Of a stretch of DNA of 64,000 bases, positions 1-9,272 are shown one piece after another (the stretch's first letter is position 1; every line of letters begins with the position of its first letter). The stretch covers positions 1 to 64,000 of the forward strand of contig NZ_CP119568.1 of NCBI RefSeq assembly GCF_029277445.1, written 5' to 3'. The DNA is from Pararhizobium qamdonense (lineage in GTDB: Bacteria > Pseudomonadota > Alphaproteobacteria > Rhizobiales > Rhizobiaceae). Below the pieces are notes generated by a model, which was not told the DNA's origin, did no database searches, and saw nothing but the letters and a program-made list of their open reading frames with translations. The position numbers and the translations under genes are program-made.

Positions 1-600
1 GGTGGAATGTTATTGACAGGTTGGTCCGTTTACAATCATGAGCTGACCGAGCACGGAGCGACGCAGATCGACTTGACAGCATACGCCGCATCCGGGCACT
101 TTCTGTCATCGCTCTTCGAAAACTGGGAGTCGGAGTTCCTTCAGATGTCAGCCTACGTGATGCTGACAGCCTTCCTGTTCCAACGCGGGTCCGCGGAATC
201 GAAGGATACTGACGAACCGTCGGAACAAGACGAAGACCCTGCGGCGAAGGCTGGCGATCCTGAAGCGCCGTGTCCTGTCCGCATCGGCGGATGGACGAGG
301 GCAGCGTATTCATATTCGCTGGGAGCCGCGCTCACGTCGCTCTTCGTTCTCACCTCCGTCCTCCACTTCCAGTATAGCGCTGAGGCAGAGAACGCCGAAG
401 CCATTATGCATGGCGAGCCCACGACGACGATGATGGAGTATCTCGGAAGCGCCCCCCGTTCTGGTTCGAATCTCTCCAGAACTGGCAGAGCGAGTTCCTG
501 TCGACCGCAGCAGTCATTGTCGTGCTGTCGATTTTCTACGTTTTAAAGGTTCGCCCGGGTCCAAGCCTTTGCAGCGCCTCACAGCGAGACGGGCGGATAG
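1..600 (+). pseudogene. DUF6766-type membrane protein, 5'-truncated by the window edge and frameshifted
   Basis: The translation from base 7 (GWSVYNHELTEHGA..., then FLSSLFENWESEFLQMSAYVMLTAFLFQR) has the two-repeat layout of small rhizobial DUF6766 membrane proteins. The second repeat (FWFESLQNWQSEFLS..., positions 459-548) lies in a different frame from the first. The switch is at or near a run of six C at 452-457. The tail also changes frame: APHSETGG followed by a stop at 598-600 is the family-like ending. The usual N-terminus is missing because the window starts inside the gene. Each repeat carries one hydrophobic segment. Function unknown; homologues often sit in stress-gene neighbourhoods. 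The identification is by memory of the family, and the frameshift is seen directly. Confidence 0.6.
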
Positions 601-709
601 TGATGCCGTGGCATCAGAGGGTTCACTCAACTTCATTAGATCGTGTCAGTCGTGTGATTCGGCCATTAGGTCGTGTTGAAAAAGTGAGATAGATAACCCT
701 GTGGTCGGG

Positions 710-1003
710 TCACTGCCTCTGTTCAATCATGAATATCTTGTCGGGATCGATTTCCCGTTTCAGCGGTGAGCCGTCGCTGCGGAATATTTGAAGCTCGCTC
801 AAAACGCCGTTCGACTCGAATAGGATCTTTTCGACCATCGGCCCGAGGATCGCCGTCGTCAAAATATCCCGAGGCAATCAATCGTGGGTTCATGTCGTTC
901 ACAGGCTGGTTATCACCGCGAGATAGCAGTGCCAACGACCCATACTCGTCAATCTCATGGCCAACGTATTCTTGAATTTCCCATGACGGCGGTATGTCAA
1001 TTC
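710..1003 (-). pseudogene. Decayed small hypothetical gene
   Basis: Two minus-strand frames carry protein-like sequence that would join into one product: PPSWEIQEYVGHEIDEYGSL upstream, then after a frame change near 855-870, DILTTAILGPMVEKILFES followed by LQIFRSDGSPLKREIDPDKI and a stop at 710-712. No start codon with a ribosome binding site is visible. The arrangement fits a frameshifted remnant of a small unknown protein. I do not recognise the family. Confidence 0.35.
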
Positions 1004-1042
1004 CGAACTAGAGCTATTTGAATATACGTTTTTCGTTGTCGG

Positions 1043-1198
1043 TCAAACCTCGGGGGAATGTCCCCATTTGCGTTTGCGACGCTCTTCCCGAACGGCTTGA
1101 TACAGCCGTCGAAGTTCGGACATATCGATCTCGCGGTGAATCCAACGTTCGGCAGTCAACCGAAGAGAAAACGCGATTGCGAAACGTGAACTGATCAT
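1043..1198 (-). CDS. Possible 51-residue small protein
   Basis: A short minus-strand frame from an ATG at 1198 gives a basic, amphipathic peptide ending in MSELRRLYQAVREERRKRKW and GHSPEV. No hydrophobic segment or motif is visible. It has no clear ribosome binding site and could be the 3' part of a decayed gene. It lies among other small minus-strand stress-type genes. Low confidence. Confidence 0.28.
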   Translation of the reverse strand: MISSRFAIAFSLRLTAERWIHREIDMSELRRLYQAVREERRKRKWGHSPEV

Positions 1199-1304
1199 GA
1201 AGTCCTTGGTACTCGGCGGAAAATCAACCTATGGCTGCTGCTAAACACGCTTCGTGAAAACATAACTCCCGTCACCATACTGTCGCGGGTGCACCCGTCC
1301 CTGG

Positions 1305-1569
1305 TCACGACCTGCGGATCAAATTATCCGTGTCCAGTTGCGATACCACCGCATCCGCTACCGTGACCGTAGCTAACACTGTTCCGGTCTGGTCGGTAAT
1401 TTCAATGCTAGCGACATGAATCTCGCGTGCTGCCCAGTTCGTCGGCAATCACGTCCCGCAATATGTCGGCGGCACTCGCCATCGCTTGTTCCACGTTGTC
1501 GATTGACATGCCCTCAAGATCTGCATCCAGCCTTCCGTCATGTTTTACGTGGATGAAATAGACTGGCAT
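1305..1569 (-). pseudogene. DUF6894-family small protein, frameshifted
   Basis: From ATG 1569 the frame reads MPVYFIHVKHDGRLDADLEG, the typical DUF6894 opening (short beta strand with F.H...G and an acidic DLEG). It continues to DVIADELG and then runs into an early stop. The missing half (AAREIHVASIEITDQTG, then TVLATVTVADAV) follows immediately in another frame and stops at 1305-1307. One frameshift near 1430 separates the two. An intact member of the same family is present at 58994-59233. Function unknown. Confidence 0.7.
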
Positions 1570-1596
1570 GCCGTCCTCCAAAACATCGATCCAAGT

Positions 1597-1860
1597 TTAG
1601 TCGAGAAAGGCACCGCGTGCGCCGAGGAACTCGTGCGCTAATTTGCGGATTGCCTCTTCTGCTATGTCCAACCTCCATCCCATGCTTTCGGCCCTTCGAG
1701 CGAGGGCAACAAATGCTTCCGGCATGTCCGGCCCGGCTGCAGCTTCGACGCTGACATCGGCAAGTGAAACGAGATCGTCGAACGATGGCCGAATGGCTTC
1801 GACAGCATTCTCCAGTGTCAGATCGCCGTCTGGGCGGTGGATTGATTGCATTGGAGGCAT
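1597..1860 (-). CDS. Hypothetical protein (87 aa)
   Basis: This intact frame encodes a soluble, mostly helical, acidic protein (MPPMQSIHRPDGDLTLENAV..., ending FLGARGAFLD). It lies 27 bp upstream of the frameshifted DUF6894 gene on the same strand, so the two may be co-transcribed. An opposing frame of similar length (1643-1924) looks like a shadow because it is Ser/Ala/Arg-rich. I recognise no domain. Confidence 0.55.
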   Translation of the reverse strand: MPPMQSIHRPDGDLTLENAVEAIRPSFDDLVSLADVSVEAAAGPDMPEAFVALARRAESMGWRLDIAEEAIRKLAHEFLGARGAFLD

Positions 1861-2096
1861 CGTGTCAGGTCCTTCTTTGTTAGGGGTGGCGGCCGCGCCT
1901 TTAATGAAGCGACCAGTGAGTTAACCACGATACATTTGCGCGCTGCGACTAACTGCCGTGGCGAGAGGAGCGATCCTCGATTCACTTGAATTCCTGAGCG
2001 GCTTCGTCACGTGACCATGTCTCGGTACCCGCTAATGCAATCTGCTGATATTTCACCGCAGAAATTAGGAGATCGAAACGCCCGCGCCCCTTACTT

Positions 2097-2813
<717 letters not shown>

Positions 2814-2879
2814 GGCGACAAGAAAGTTGGCTGTGGTTTGATCGCCGTGTCGAGGGCTGGGTACTCGCCGTCCGCATGC

Positions 2880-3326
2880 TCAGAACTGAACGGGCTTGAT
2901 CGTTGCTACCGAAATTTCGCCTTCAAGCACGCCGCGGGTGAGGTCCAATCGAGCGTGATCGATCTCAACGACGGTATAAAGCTTCTCCGAACGGAACGCG
3001 CTGGCATGACTGGTCGTAACATCTTCGGCCGGGGCCGCATCGATTTCCATGAAATCCAGTTCCCGCTCTGCAGCAACGATACGGGCATCTCCTGACGTGC
3101 GTGCGGCGACAACAACCACTCCCTGGTAGGGAGAATTGTCCCATTGTGGGTCGTTCCGCCCGGCAATCGGTTCAAGCCGATAAACATTCAGGCGCTCGCA
3201 CTCTGAGCCACCCGTCGTAACGGCGTCATCCCTTTGCGCTTTGCTCTCGACTGAATGTCCGAATTCCGTCAGGCTGGTCGCATCGGTAGGACCGATGTGC
3301 TTCTGATCGTTGGTCGCATTCGACAT
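2880..3326 (-). CDS. Hypothetical protein (148 aa)
   Basis: This intact minus-strand gene has a disordered N-terminal third (MSNATNDQKHIGPTDATSLT) followed by a compact region (LNVYRLEPIAGRNDPQWDNS, then PYQGVVVVAARTSGDARIVAA) rich in short beta strands. The composition and codon pattern are normal, and the opposing frame is a shadow. A hairpin at 3389-3412 separates it from the YidB-like gene upstream, so it is probably transcribed on its own. Function unknown. Confidence 0.65.
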   Translation of the reverse strand: MSNATNDQKHIGPTDATSLTEFGHSVESKAQRDDAVTTGGSECERLNVYRLEPIAGRNDPQWDNSPYQGVVVVAARTSGDARIVAAERELDFMEIDAAPAEDVTTSHASAFRSEKLYTVVEIDHARLDLTRGVLEGEISVATIKPVQF

Positions 3327-3388
3327 GGTATGGCTCCTGGATTTCGAGCGCCTTTAGAACTCTGTTCCGCGAGACTGTCTTGACGAGA

Positions 3389-3412
3389 AAAGGCCGCCTT
3401 CACGCGGCCTTT
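3389..3412 (-). terminator. Intrinsic terminator after the YidB-like gene
   Basis: AAAGGCCG and CGGCCTTT form an 8-bp stem around a short loop. Read on the minus strand the stem is followed by TTTTCTC. It lies 17 bp beyond the stop of the YidB-like gene. Confidence 0.6.
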
Positions 3413-3428
3413 CTCAGATATACATGCC

Positions 3429-3977
3429 TCAGACAATTTGAGGCTTGATGGAAGGGACCGATTGCCGACCGCCGTCATGGGTTTCATAATCATCTGGAGG
3501 AATGTTGCCATCCGGTGTCAGATCATCGACGGCCTTGGGCAGATCGCGGCTTAGGCGGCTGAGAATTTCCTCGGGCGACAAACCCGTTCGTGCAGACAGA
3601 TCGTCAAGGACGTCCGGTCCCAATGCCTGTGATAGCTGGATATCGTCAATTTCGGTGTTCCGTCCAGTTCCAACCCAAGATTTAGCCGTTTCGCCGTGAC
3701 CGTTCTGCTGGAATTGTTTCAGAAGGTCACCGAGGCCACCTCCCAAAACGCTTCCGCTCGACGCGCCGCCAAGGAGGCCGCCGAGACCCGCGAGCCCGCC
3801 TGCGCCGCCGCCTGTTAGGCCACCGAGAATGTCGCCGAGCCCGCCCGATTGCTGGCCGGGAGTTCCGTCGCCTTGCGGTTGTTGAAGACCCCGCAACAGT
3901 TCTCCGATCTTGTCCCTGTTCTGGAAGCCGGCTACCGCCAAGACTCCCAGTAGTGCCTTCAATGCGCTGCTAGCCAT
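3429..3977 (-). CDS. YidB/DUF937-like protein
   Basis: The 182-residue product begins MASSALKALLGVLAVAGFQN and has a Gly/Leu-rich low-complexity middle (GGLGDILGGLTGGGAGG...). The C-terminal part (LSQALGPDVLDDLSARTGLS, PEEILSRLSRDLPKAVDDLT) matches the helical repeat of the YidB/DUF937 family. Members are cytosolic proteins of unknown function. The start is 27 bp downstream of the YciE gene on the same strand, so the two probably form an operon ended by the hairpin at 3389-3412. Family assignment is by motif reading. Confidence 0.8.
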   Translation of the reverse strand: MASSALKALLGVLAVAGFQNRDKIGELLRGLQQPQGDGTPGQQSGGLGDILGGLTGGGAGGLAGLGGLLGGASSGSVLGGGLGDLLKQFQQNGHGETAKSWVGTGRNTEIDDIQLSQALGPDVLDDLSARTGLSPEEILSRLSRDLPKAVDDLTPDGNIPPDDYETHDGGRQSVPSIKPQIV

Positions 3978-4004
3978 TTCAATTCCTCCAATTTTAATGT
4001 GGGA

Positions 4005-4499
4005 TCAACCCTCGGCCTTCTGATTGACGACTGATGTAGCGATGGCCGTAAGTGTCAGGTCGGTCGCCTGCTCCTCGTCGAGTGTCGTCTGGAGAAGACC
4101 GGCGGCGTCGTTCAGGCCAAGCTCCAGCGCCCACGTGCGCAGGGTACCGTAGCGTGACATCTCATAGTGCTCCACGGCTTGGGCAGCTGCCAGCAGCCCA
4201 GCATCGAGCGCGGGCGAACCTTCGTACTCTTCCATGATCTCGGCTCCCTCGTCGGTAATGCCGAGAATGGCGTCGCAGGTCTTCTGCTCGGGTTCTTCGC
4301 CGATGATTTCAAATACCTGTTCAAGGCGTTCGACGTGGACCTTGGTTTCGGCAAGGTGCTTCGTGAAGGCGTCCTTGAGCTGAACGCTTTTTGCCGCCTC
4401 ATGCATCTTAGGCAGCGTTTCGACGATCTTGTTTTCGGCGAAATAAACATCCTTGAGCGTGTCGAGGAAAAGTTCGTCGAGTGTTTTGACTTCGGCCAT
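4005..4499 (-). CDS. YciE/YciF-type ferritin-like protein (DUF892), copy 1
   Basis: The 164-residue all-helical protein carries the DUF892 pattern: LDTLKDVYFAENKIVETLPK with a metal-ligand-type Glu, then KHLAETKVHVERLEQVFEII, DEGAEIMEEYEGSPALDAGL and AQAVEHYEMSRYGTL. Members are ferritin-like stress proteins, and enterobacterial relatives are induced by osmotic stress. The ATG at 4499 is used because the longer frame upstream reads through a terminator hairpin. A nearly identical paralogue (about 11 differences by eye, same length) lies at 47365-47859. The YidB-like gene follows 27 bp downstream. Confidence 0.92.
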   Translation of the reverse strand: MAEVKTLDELFLDTLKDVYFAENKIVETLPKMHEAAKSVQLKDAFTKHLAETKVHVERLEQVFEIIGEEPEQKTCDAILGITDEGAEIMEEYEGSPALDAGLLAAAQAVEHYEMSRYGTLRTWALELGLNDAAGLLQTTLDEEQATDLTLTAIATSVVNQKAEG

Positions 4500-4517
4500 G
4501 GGAAATTCCAATCCATT

Positions 4518-4550
4518 AAAAAAAATGGCCACCGGACAATTCCGGTGGCC
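4518..4550 (-). terminator. Terminator between the PhnA-like gene and yciE
   Basis: A 10-bp perfect stem (GGCCACCGGA / TCCGGTGGCC, 4527-4550) is followed on the minus strand by A and eight T (4518-4525). It lies just after the PhnA-like stop and within the 58 bp before the YciE start. YciE transcription must therefore come from read-through or from a promoter inside or immediately after the hairpin. Confidence 0.85.
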
Positions 4551-4557
4551 TGACGTT

Positions 4558-5469
4558 TTAAACAGTACGGCGGGTTGCCGTTTCAGCAACGATGATGCCG
4601 CTGCGTTTCGTGCCCGTCACGCCGCCGAACCACGATGCGATGGCACCGAGAACGAGGGCGATGAAGCCGAGGATCGCGCCTGCCGATACTGCGGCGGTCG
4701 CGGCTTGGGCTGCATCAACAGCCTGCTGCTTGGCAGCCGCGACATTCTCGCGGTATGTCTTTTCGTAGCCGTCGACCTCAGCACGGGCCTGATCGACAGG
4801 GATGTTTTTAGCCTTCGCGACCGCGTCGGCTGCGCGGACGCGGGCATCTTCTGCCGTTGCTTCGTCACCTGTCACGGCAGCCTGAACAGCGGCGATCGCA
4901 GCGTTCTGAAGCGCCTGCGGATTGTTGCCAGTCGAGTTGCGGATTTGCTGTTCAATGCCTGCCATGGGATTGGTCGAGTTGGCGACTGCCGGAGCGGCGG
5001 CCGTAACCGCTGTTGCCGCCGTCTGGCCCACGCCACCGACGACGCTCGACAGGCCGCTAAAGGCTCCACCGATGAGCGCGCCAACAGAGGTAGTCAGCAG
5101 ATAGAGAATGACAAGTGTCGTGACTGCCCAGGAGGTGAGGCCATGGTAGCCGCCGGTCGAATTGCTTGGGCGACCGGAGAGGCGACTTGCGACGTAACCG
5201 CCAATATATGAAGAAACGAGGCCAGCGATAACGAACCAGATGCCGCCAGCAATAGAGAATGTGCTGGCGTCTGGATTGTCCGATGTTGCCGGATCAAGGA
5301 CGGCAGCGCCGATCCCGACACCGAGGAGGTTCAGCAGGAACTGCACCGCCAAGGCGACGGCGACGCCCGCGAAGATCGAGCCCCAGGAGATTTTGTTGAG
5401 AGCCGCAGTGGCGGTTGTGTCGCCGTAGGCGGTGTCGTGGTTGAGGTTGGTGGAGATCGGTACGGTCAT
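4558..5469 (-). CDS. PhnA-like integral membrane protein
   Basis: The 303-residue product has an N-terminal KISWGSIFAGVAVALAVQFL transmembrane segment, two more membrane segments (AGGIWFVIAGLVSSYIGGYV and WAVTTLVILYLLTTSVGALI), a long Ala-rich helical domain with AEDARVRAADAVAKAKNIP, and a final membrane segment (AGAILGFIALVLGAIASWFG). Rhizobial homologues are commonly named 'PhnA-like protein', but nothing here suggests phosphonate metabolism. A GGAAC-N18-TT promoter-like element lies at 5515-5539, 46 bp upstream, and the gene ends at a strong terminator. It is likely a stress-regulated membrane protein. Confidence 0.8.
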   Translation of the reverse strand: MTVPISTNLNHDTAYGDTTATAALNKISWGSIFAGVAVALAVQFLLNLLGVGIGAAVLDPATSDNPDASTFSIAGGIWFVIAGLVSSYIGGYVASRLSGRPSNSTGGYHGLTSWAVTTLVILYLLTTSVGALIGGAFSGLSSVVGGVGQTAATAVTAAAPAVANSTNPMAGIEQQIRNSTGNNPQALQNAAIAAVQAAVTGDEATAEDARVRAADAVAKAKNIPVDQARAEVDGYEKTYRENVAAAKQQAVDAAQAATAAVSAGAILGFIALVLGAIASWFGGVTGTKRSGIIVAETATRRTV

Positions 5470-5514
5470 GGACTGGTCCCTGATTGTTGATCACGGGTTC
5501 GTGAGTGGTGATGC

Positions 5515-5539
5515 AACTCTCCGGGGGCGCACAAGTTCC
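5515..5539 (-). promoter_or_regulatory. EcfG/RpoE2-type promoter for the PhnA-like gene
   Basis: On the minus strand the sequence is GGAAC, 16 bases, AGTT. This matches the alphaproteobacterial general-stress sigma consensus GGAAC-N18/19-TT. The element ends 46 bp before the ATG at 5469. Confidence 0.55.
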
Positions 5540-5571
5540 GCCAGCCGAAGCGAAGGTTACATGATGTGGTT

Positions 5572-5593
5572 GAGGGCGGCTTGGGCCGCCCTC
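5572..5593. terminator. Hairpin downstream of the DUF2382 gene
   Basis: A perfect 9-bp stem (GAGGGCGGC / GCCGCCCTC) with a 4-base loop lies 11 bp beyond the DUF2382 stop. A short T tract is present only on the plus side (AATTTT), so efficiency on the minus strand is uncertain. Confidence 0.5.
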
Positions 5594-5603
5594 AATTTTG
5601 AGC

Positions 5604-6453
5604 TCAGTTTCGGCGAATGCCGGTCGTGCCATCGGTGCGGACACCGCTATCCCGTTCGTCGTCGATTTCGACTTCTGTCTTTCGAACCGTGTCGGAAATC
5701 GTCTCTTCGCGCTGCTCGGCCGTCTTTCGGAGCGAGATTTCCTCGACGACGCGAGCATCTTTTGAAACCACCGCTTCCTCGCGATGCTCCTCGGCTTCGA
5801 TTGTACGGTCAACGAAGGCGTCTTCGGCCAGTGAGCGGTCGGTCCACGGTGCCACGGGTCACTTCAACGTTCTCGTTGCGAAATGATACGTTTTCGCTCA
5901 CGGGCGTCTCGGTTACGTAGGAGCGAACTTTCACGCGACCGTTCGATACGTCACGCTTGCCGATCCGCAGTTCTTCCTCGTCATCTGCATCGAGCGTAGA
6001 GGCGCTGGCCGATCCGCTGCCGCGATCATAGTAGGACTCCGCGAGAGCACCGTTCGAATTTTCGCGCAACCATCCCTCCGACTCCCAAGCTTTGACGCGT
6101 TCATCGAGATTGATGCTGCCTTCGTCATCCAGGATGTCGAGTGCTGCGTCGTGCAGGTCCAGCGGATAACCCGCCACGGTGACAAGGTAGCCGCCGCGCC
6201 GGATGCCTTCAGCGTAGGTCGTGCGGTCGTCGTCCGCGAGGAATAGCTCTCCGAGATAGGCCCAGAAACCCTTTTCTTCTTCGATTGGCGTTGTGGTGCC
6301 AGTGGTGTCGGCAATGATCTGTATGGACGATCTCGGAATACCCGCCGCGGCAAGGCGCTCGATGGCGCTTTCCGCTTCGGATCGGTCGTCGTAAAACGCG
6401 GTGATGGTGTTCGATCCACCATGCGGCGCGGCTGTCTGTTCGGTGTAGCTCAT
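5604..6453 (-). pseudogene. DUF2382 (YsnF/AvaK-type) stress protein, frameshifted
   Basis: The first frame (6453 to 5809) has a YflT/general-stress-type N-terminal domain (ITAFYDDRSEAESAIERLAA, GGYLVTVAGYPLDLHDAALD) and the start of a DUF2382 domain (VKVRSYVTETPVSENVSFRN, VEVTRGTVDRPLT). It then leaves frame. The rest of DUF2382 (EDAFVDRTIEAEEHREEAVV, SKDARVVEEISLRKTAEQRE) continues in the second frame to 5604. Loss of two bases near 5835 explains the break, because restoring GGCGCCGAA in place of GGCCGAA rejoins the frames. Function unknown; the family is associated with envelope and oxidative stress. It sits downstream of a second, smaller DUF2382-like gene. Confidence 0.75.
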
Positions 6454-6471
6454 AGCGTTTCCTCTCTGTTG

Positions 6472-6677
6472 CTATTCGTCAAGTCGTTCAATTGTGGCTG
6501 TCTGTTTGCGCAGGGTGACCGGGATAGACACCCCTGCGAGGTAGCGATCTTTCGAATTCGCATTTCCTCGACGAGAACCAGCCGCTTTTCCACAACGACG
6601 ATCTCCTCGACCACTGGGATGATTGTGATTTTGCCCTCGACTTGGGCGACGGGCATGGCATCGACGTCGTTAGCCAT
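6472..6677 (-). pseudogene. Small DUF2382-like protein, frameshifted
   Basis: The start MANDVDAMPVAQVEGKITII leads into PVVEEIVVVEKRLVLVEEMR and IRKIATSQG, the strand-repeat pattern of DUF2382. The expected tail (VSIPVTLRKQTATIERLDE) is present in a different frame and stops at 6472-6474. One frameshift near 6535 separates them. The frame as it stands would run on into the next gene's start. It is preceded by a GGAAC-N18-TT element at 6705-6729 and is likely the first gene of a two-gene DUF2382 operon. Confidence 0.65.
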
Positions 6678-6704
6678 GGTCGCCGCCTCTGTGTTCGCCA
6701 GAGG

Positions 6705-6729
6705 AACTGTGACGGCGTTGCATTGTTCC
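6705..6729 (-). promoter_or_regulatory. EcfG/RpoE2-type promoter for the DUF2382 pair
   Basis: The minus strand reads GGAAC, 16 bases, AGTT, giving GGAAC-N18-TT. It ends 28 bp before the ATG at 6677. Spacing and the AGTT -10 element are identical to the PhnA-like promoter. Confidence 0.6.
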
Positions 6730-7087
6730 CGTATGCGTCAAATGCTTCTGGCGACACCACATCTATGTGAGCTTTGCACTCTGAGACGCACCAAAATCTT
6801 GCATCCGCTGAGGCCATGGCGAGATCTGCAAGGTTCCATGAGGTCCATACAACGCAAGCCGGGAAGGTCCGTGAACGATGTCGTGCGCCACCAATCTTTG
6901 GGTCATCGAGGAACTCAATGACCGTATCACGCGCCTTAAGGGCAGCGCGGCAAAGAAGCTATTGTGCGCCCCTTTGGCTTTGACGAGATGGATGATCATG
7001 GGCCGGCGGCGGACTGGCTTATGGAGCTCTTCATGAGATCGCCGGCGGCGGAGCCGGCACGGTGGACCGTTCGCACCTTCAGGTAAG
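6730..7087. other. No intact gene
   Basis: Several frames contain protein-like fragments, for example RPFGFDEMDDHGPAADWLME on the plus strand ending at a stop near 7084, and MSCATNLWVIEELNDRITRL from 6878 in another frame. No frame is continuous, so this is either a frameshifted relic of an unknown gene or non-coding. Confidence 0.4.
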
Positions 7088-7092
7088 AAATG

Positions 7093-7321
7093 ACTGCCAG
7101 GCTGCAGAGAAGGCCAAATTAACAGCCGCGAAGTCGGAGAACACCCCATTCCTGCCGCCAAGCCAACCCGCAGACGCAGAACAGGCAGGTCAGCGCAGCT
7201 GAACCTCAAGGTTCGGCTGGATACCGTCGAGGCGTTTTATGCAATTGCAGATGCGCACGGTTGGGTTTTGGGAAGGCATTTGAGAAATGCTGTCGTTATT
7301 AAAAGAAAAATATACTCCTAA
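7093..7321 (+). pseudogene. Fragment of a small plasmid-type regulatory protein
   Basis: A plus-strand frame reads AAKPTRRRRTGRSAQLNLKV then RLDTVEAFYAIADAHGWVLG, the layout of small DNA-binding proteins (basic linker, then a strand and helices) found on rhizobial plasmids. The frame has no start codon, and the expected N-terminus (MTARLQRRP...) lies in another frame. It is probably a frameshifted relic. Confidence 0.3.
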
Positions 7322-7431
7322 ATGGAGCTGTTTGCTCGAAACCTTGACCTTCACGGATTGGAAAGTGAGTTGGCAGGATGACAGCATGCATGTTGATACC
7401 TGCACGGCCAACCTTCCTGGTGTCTCTAGGG

Positions 7432-7989
7432 TTATGAAGCCATCGAAATCCAGACGTCCAAAGCTGACAAGGGGAGATAGATTGCGGTGATGGCAGCGTA
7501 GTATTTTCGCTCACGTAGAAAGAACGCGAGAGCGGGAAGAATGATCATCGGGATGTCTGTAACAACCCAGGCCGATTCAAGCTGGCTTTGAAAGCCGAAG
7601 AGGTTCACAACAAATCCGAATAGAAGAAAAGCCGTCAGCGAGATCAGCGCGAAACGCCCGTCCTGCTCGAAATAAACACGCAATCCCTGTGCTTCATCCT
7701 CACCGCGACTGGGCAAAAGAAGTGCTGCAGTTAGAAACAGCATGAGGGTCATGAAAACCAAGAAGATAAATTCGCTGAACTGAAACGTCTGCCGAAGCGT
7801 CGATAATTGATTGATTGCCCACCAATATTGCAACTGCATGATGAACAAGACACCGCTCCAGGCGAGTGGCACCCAATCAATGCGCGACGTCCTGCGGATG
7901 CGAAAAATCGTCACAAATCCGGTCAAGAGGCGGGTAACGGACAGCCCGAGGACCATAGATATTACAGTCGCGACAATCGGAAAGTTCAT
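7432..7989 (-). CDS. Multi-pass membrane protein of unknown function
   Basis: The 185-residue product has about five or six hydrophobic segments: IVATVISMVLGLSVTRLLTG, WVPLAWSGVLFIMQLQYWWA, FIFLVFMTLMLFLTAALLLP, FALISLTAFLLFGFVVNLFG, AWVVTDIPMIILPALAFFLR and a C-terminal one. The first segment's G.S..R.L.G pattern occurs in a group of small uncharacterised bacterial membrane proteins. It is intact and stands alone between relic regions. No enzymatic motif is visible. Confidence 0.75.
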   Translation of the reverse strand: MNFPIVATVISMVLGLSVTRLLTGFVTIFRIRRTSRIDWVPLAWSGVLFIMQLQYWWAINQLSTLRQTFQFSEFIFLVFMTLMLFLTAALLLPSRGEDEAQGLRVYFEQDGRFALISLTAFLLFGFVVNLFGFQSQLESAWVVTDIPMIILPALAFFLRERKYYAAITAIYLPLSALDVWISMAS

Positions 7990-8040
7990 AGGCGTGCCAT
8001 TTTTGCTACCAACCCGCCGCGACTGTACGGCTGGCCGAAT

Positions 8041-8740
8041 TTATATCATCCTTGATCGGCGTCCAGCACCGGTCATCCTTGAAGGGAGCAAATTCCGCGC
8101 CTGGTGGTGCTTTTGTCCAATTACAATGGCGGCGAGTGTGCTGGTCAAGTAGGCAAGCGGATCGACGGCATTGAGCTTATAGGTCTCGATGAGCGATGCG
8201 ATGGTCGCCCAGTTCTCTGCTCCGGCATTGTGGCCCGCAAACAGTGCATTCTTCCGGTTCAGTGCAATCCGCTGGATGGTTCGCTCGACGCTGTTGTTGT
8301 CGATCTCGATGCGACCGTCGGCCAGGAAGAGTTGGAGACCGCCCTAGAACTTGGTGATGTATGACAAGGCTTCGCAGATTGGGGCTTTGTCGCGACATGA
8401 ACACGGTGATGGGCAAGTCAGCTCTGAAGGGCGGCAACGAGCGGCGCTGATCGTTGCCGCCGCCCGGCGAGTCGTGCCTATGGTTCACGGCCGCGCAACT
8501 CGGCTTCGATCCGATACAGCTCTGCGATCCGCTTGACACCGTCTTGGGCAATCGGTGCTTTTGTGTTGCGGGTGATCTCCACCAGCTTGCGACGGGCGCG
8601 TGCCCAACAACAGGCAAGCCGAATGTCCGGGCCCACACGGTCAGATGCGATCAGCCTGTTGTATCCGGCATAGCCATTCACCTGCAGGATAACCGAGAAG
8701 CCCTGCAGTATTCGTTCGGCATGAAATGCCCCGGCGACCG
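8041..8740 (-). mobile_element. Degenerate IS66-family transposase relic
   Basis: Minus-strand fragments in different frames match the IS66 TnpC transposase in the right order. These are HAERILQGFSVILQVNGYAG plus YNRLIA (8650-8735), WARARRKLVEITRNTKAPIA plus RIAELYRIEAELRGRE (8480-8610), and the C-terminal block DGRIEIDNNSVERTIQRIAL plus NRKNALFAGHNAGAENW (8190-8330), which ends at a stop at 8041. An in-frame TAG (8343-8345), frame changes and a missing N-terminal half show it is dead. No terminal inverted repeats were identified. Confidence 0.85.
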
Positions 8741-9260
8741 GACGCATAGGTGTGTGTTGGCGTGGCGTTTGACGCCTGTCGGGAAGTCCGGCTCGATTGG
8801 CTTTGATGAGCCTGGCTATACCGCCGGCCCAATGCAGGCTCGCATTTCTCTCCCCGTTTCGGGCACCTCCGAATAGGCCGTTAACGGTAGCTTTGGGCCG
8901 AAAAGCAAATGCGGCAGGGACCAGCAGTTGTAGACGTAAAGCTGTTCGATCTTTGTGCCTGGAGACAAGTCCATGCGAACAATCGCCGGTATCGTCCACT
9001 GGGGATTCGAGCACCAACGGCGACCGCTGATATCTCGGCAAGGACGAAGCCAGCCTTTGGATTTGGTACTTCATAAAGCGAAGGTGGGGTCCGGTGGTAC
9101 CGAAATACGTTGGACGTGCAGGTGTTTCTAAATTCCGATTCAAAAGGCCCGAGCGAAACGCATTGATTGCAATCCGCGGTGTCGCGGATGATAAACATGA
9201 TTTGGAGCAGGGTAATTGCTCACCAACCTCTTAGATCGGGTGCGCTCGATCCTGAGTTTT
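8741..9260. other. No convincing gene
   Basis: Open frames on both strands here are Arg/Ser/Pro-rich and lack recognisable motifs. Part may belong to the decayed 5' half of the IS66 element. I see no intact gene, repeat or RNA. Confidence 0.4.
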
Positions 9261-9272
9261 CGGAGATGAAAC

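Noticed and set aside
3344..3368. GGAAC upstream of the gene at 2880-3326 as another EcfG promoter
   Set aside because: No TT lies at 18-19 bp; the -10 position reads GA or AA.
6763..7209. 148-codon minus-strand frame
   Set aside because: It is Arg/Ser/Pro-rich with no motif. Plus-strand frames are more protein-like but broken.
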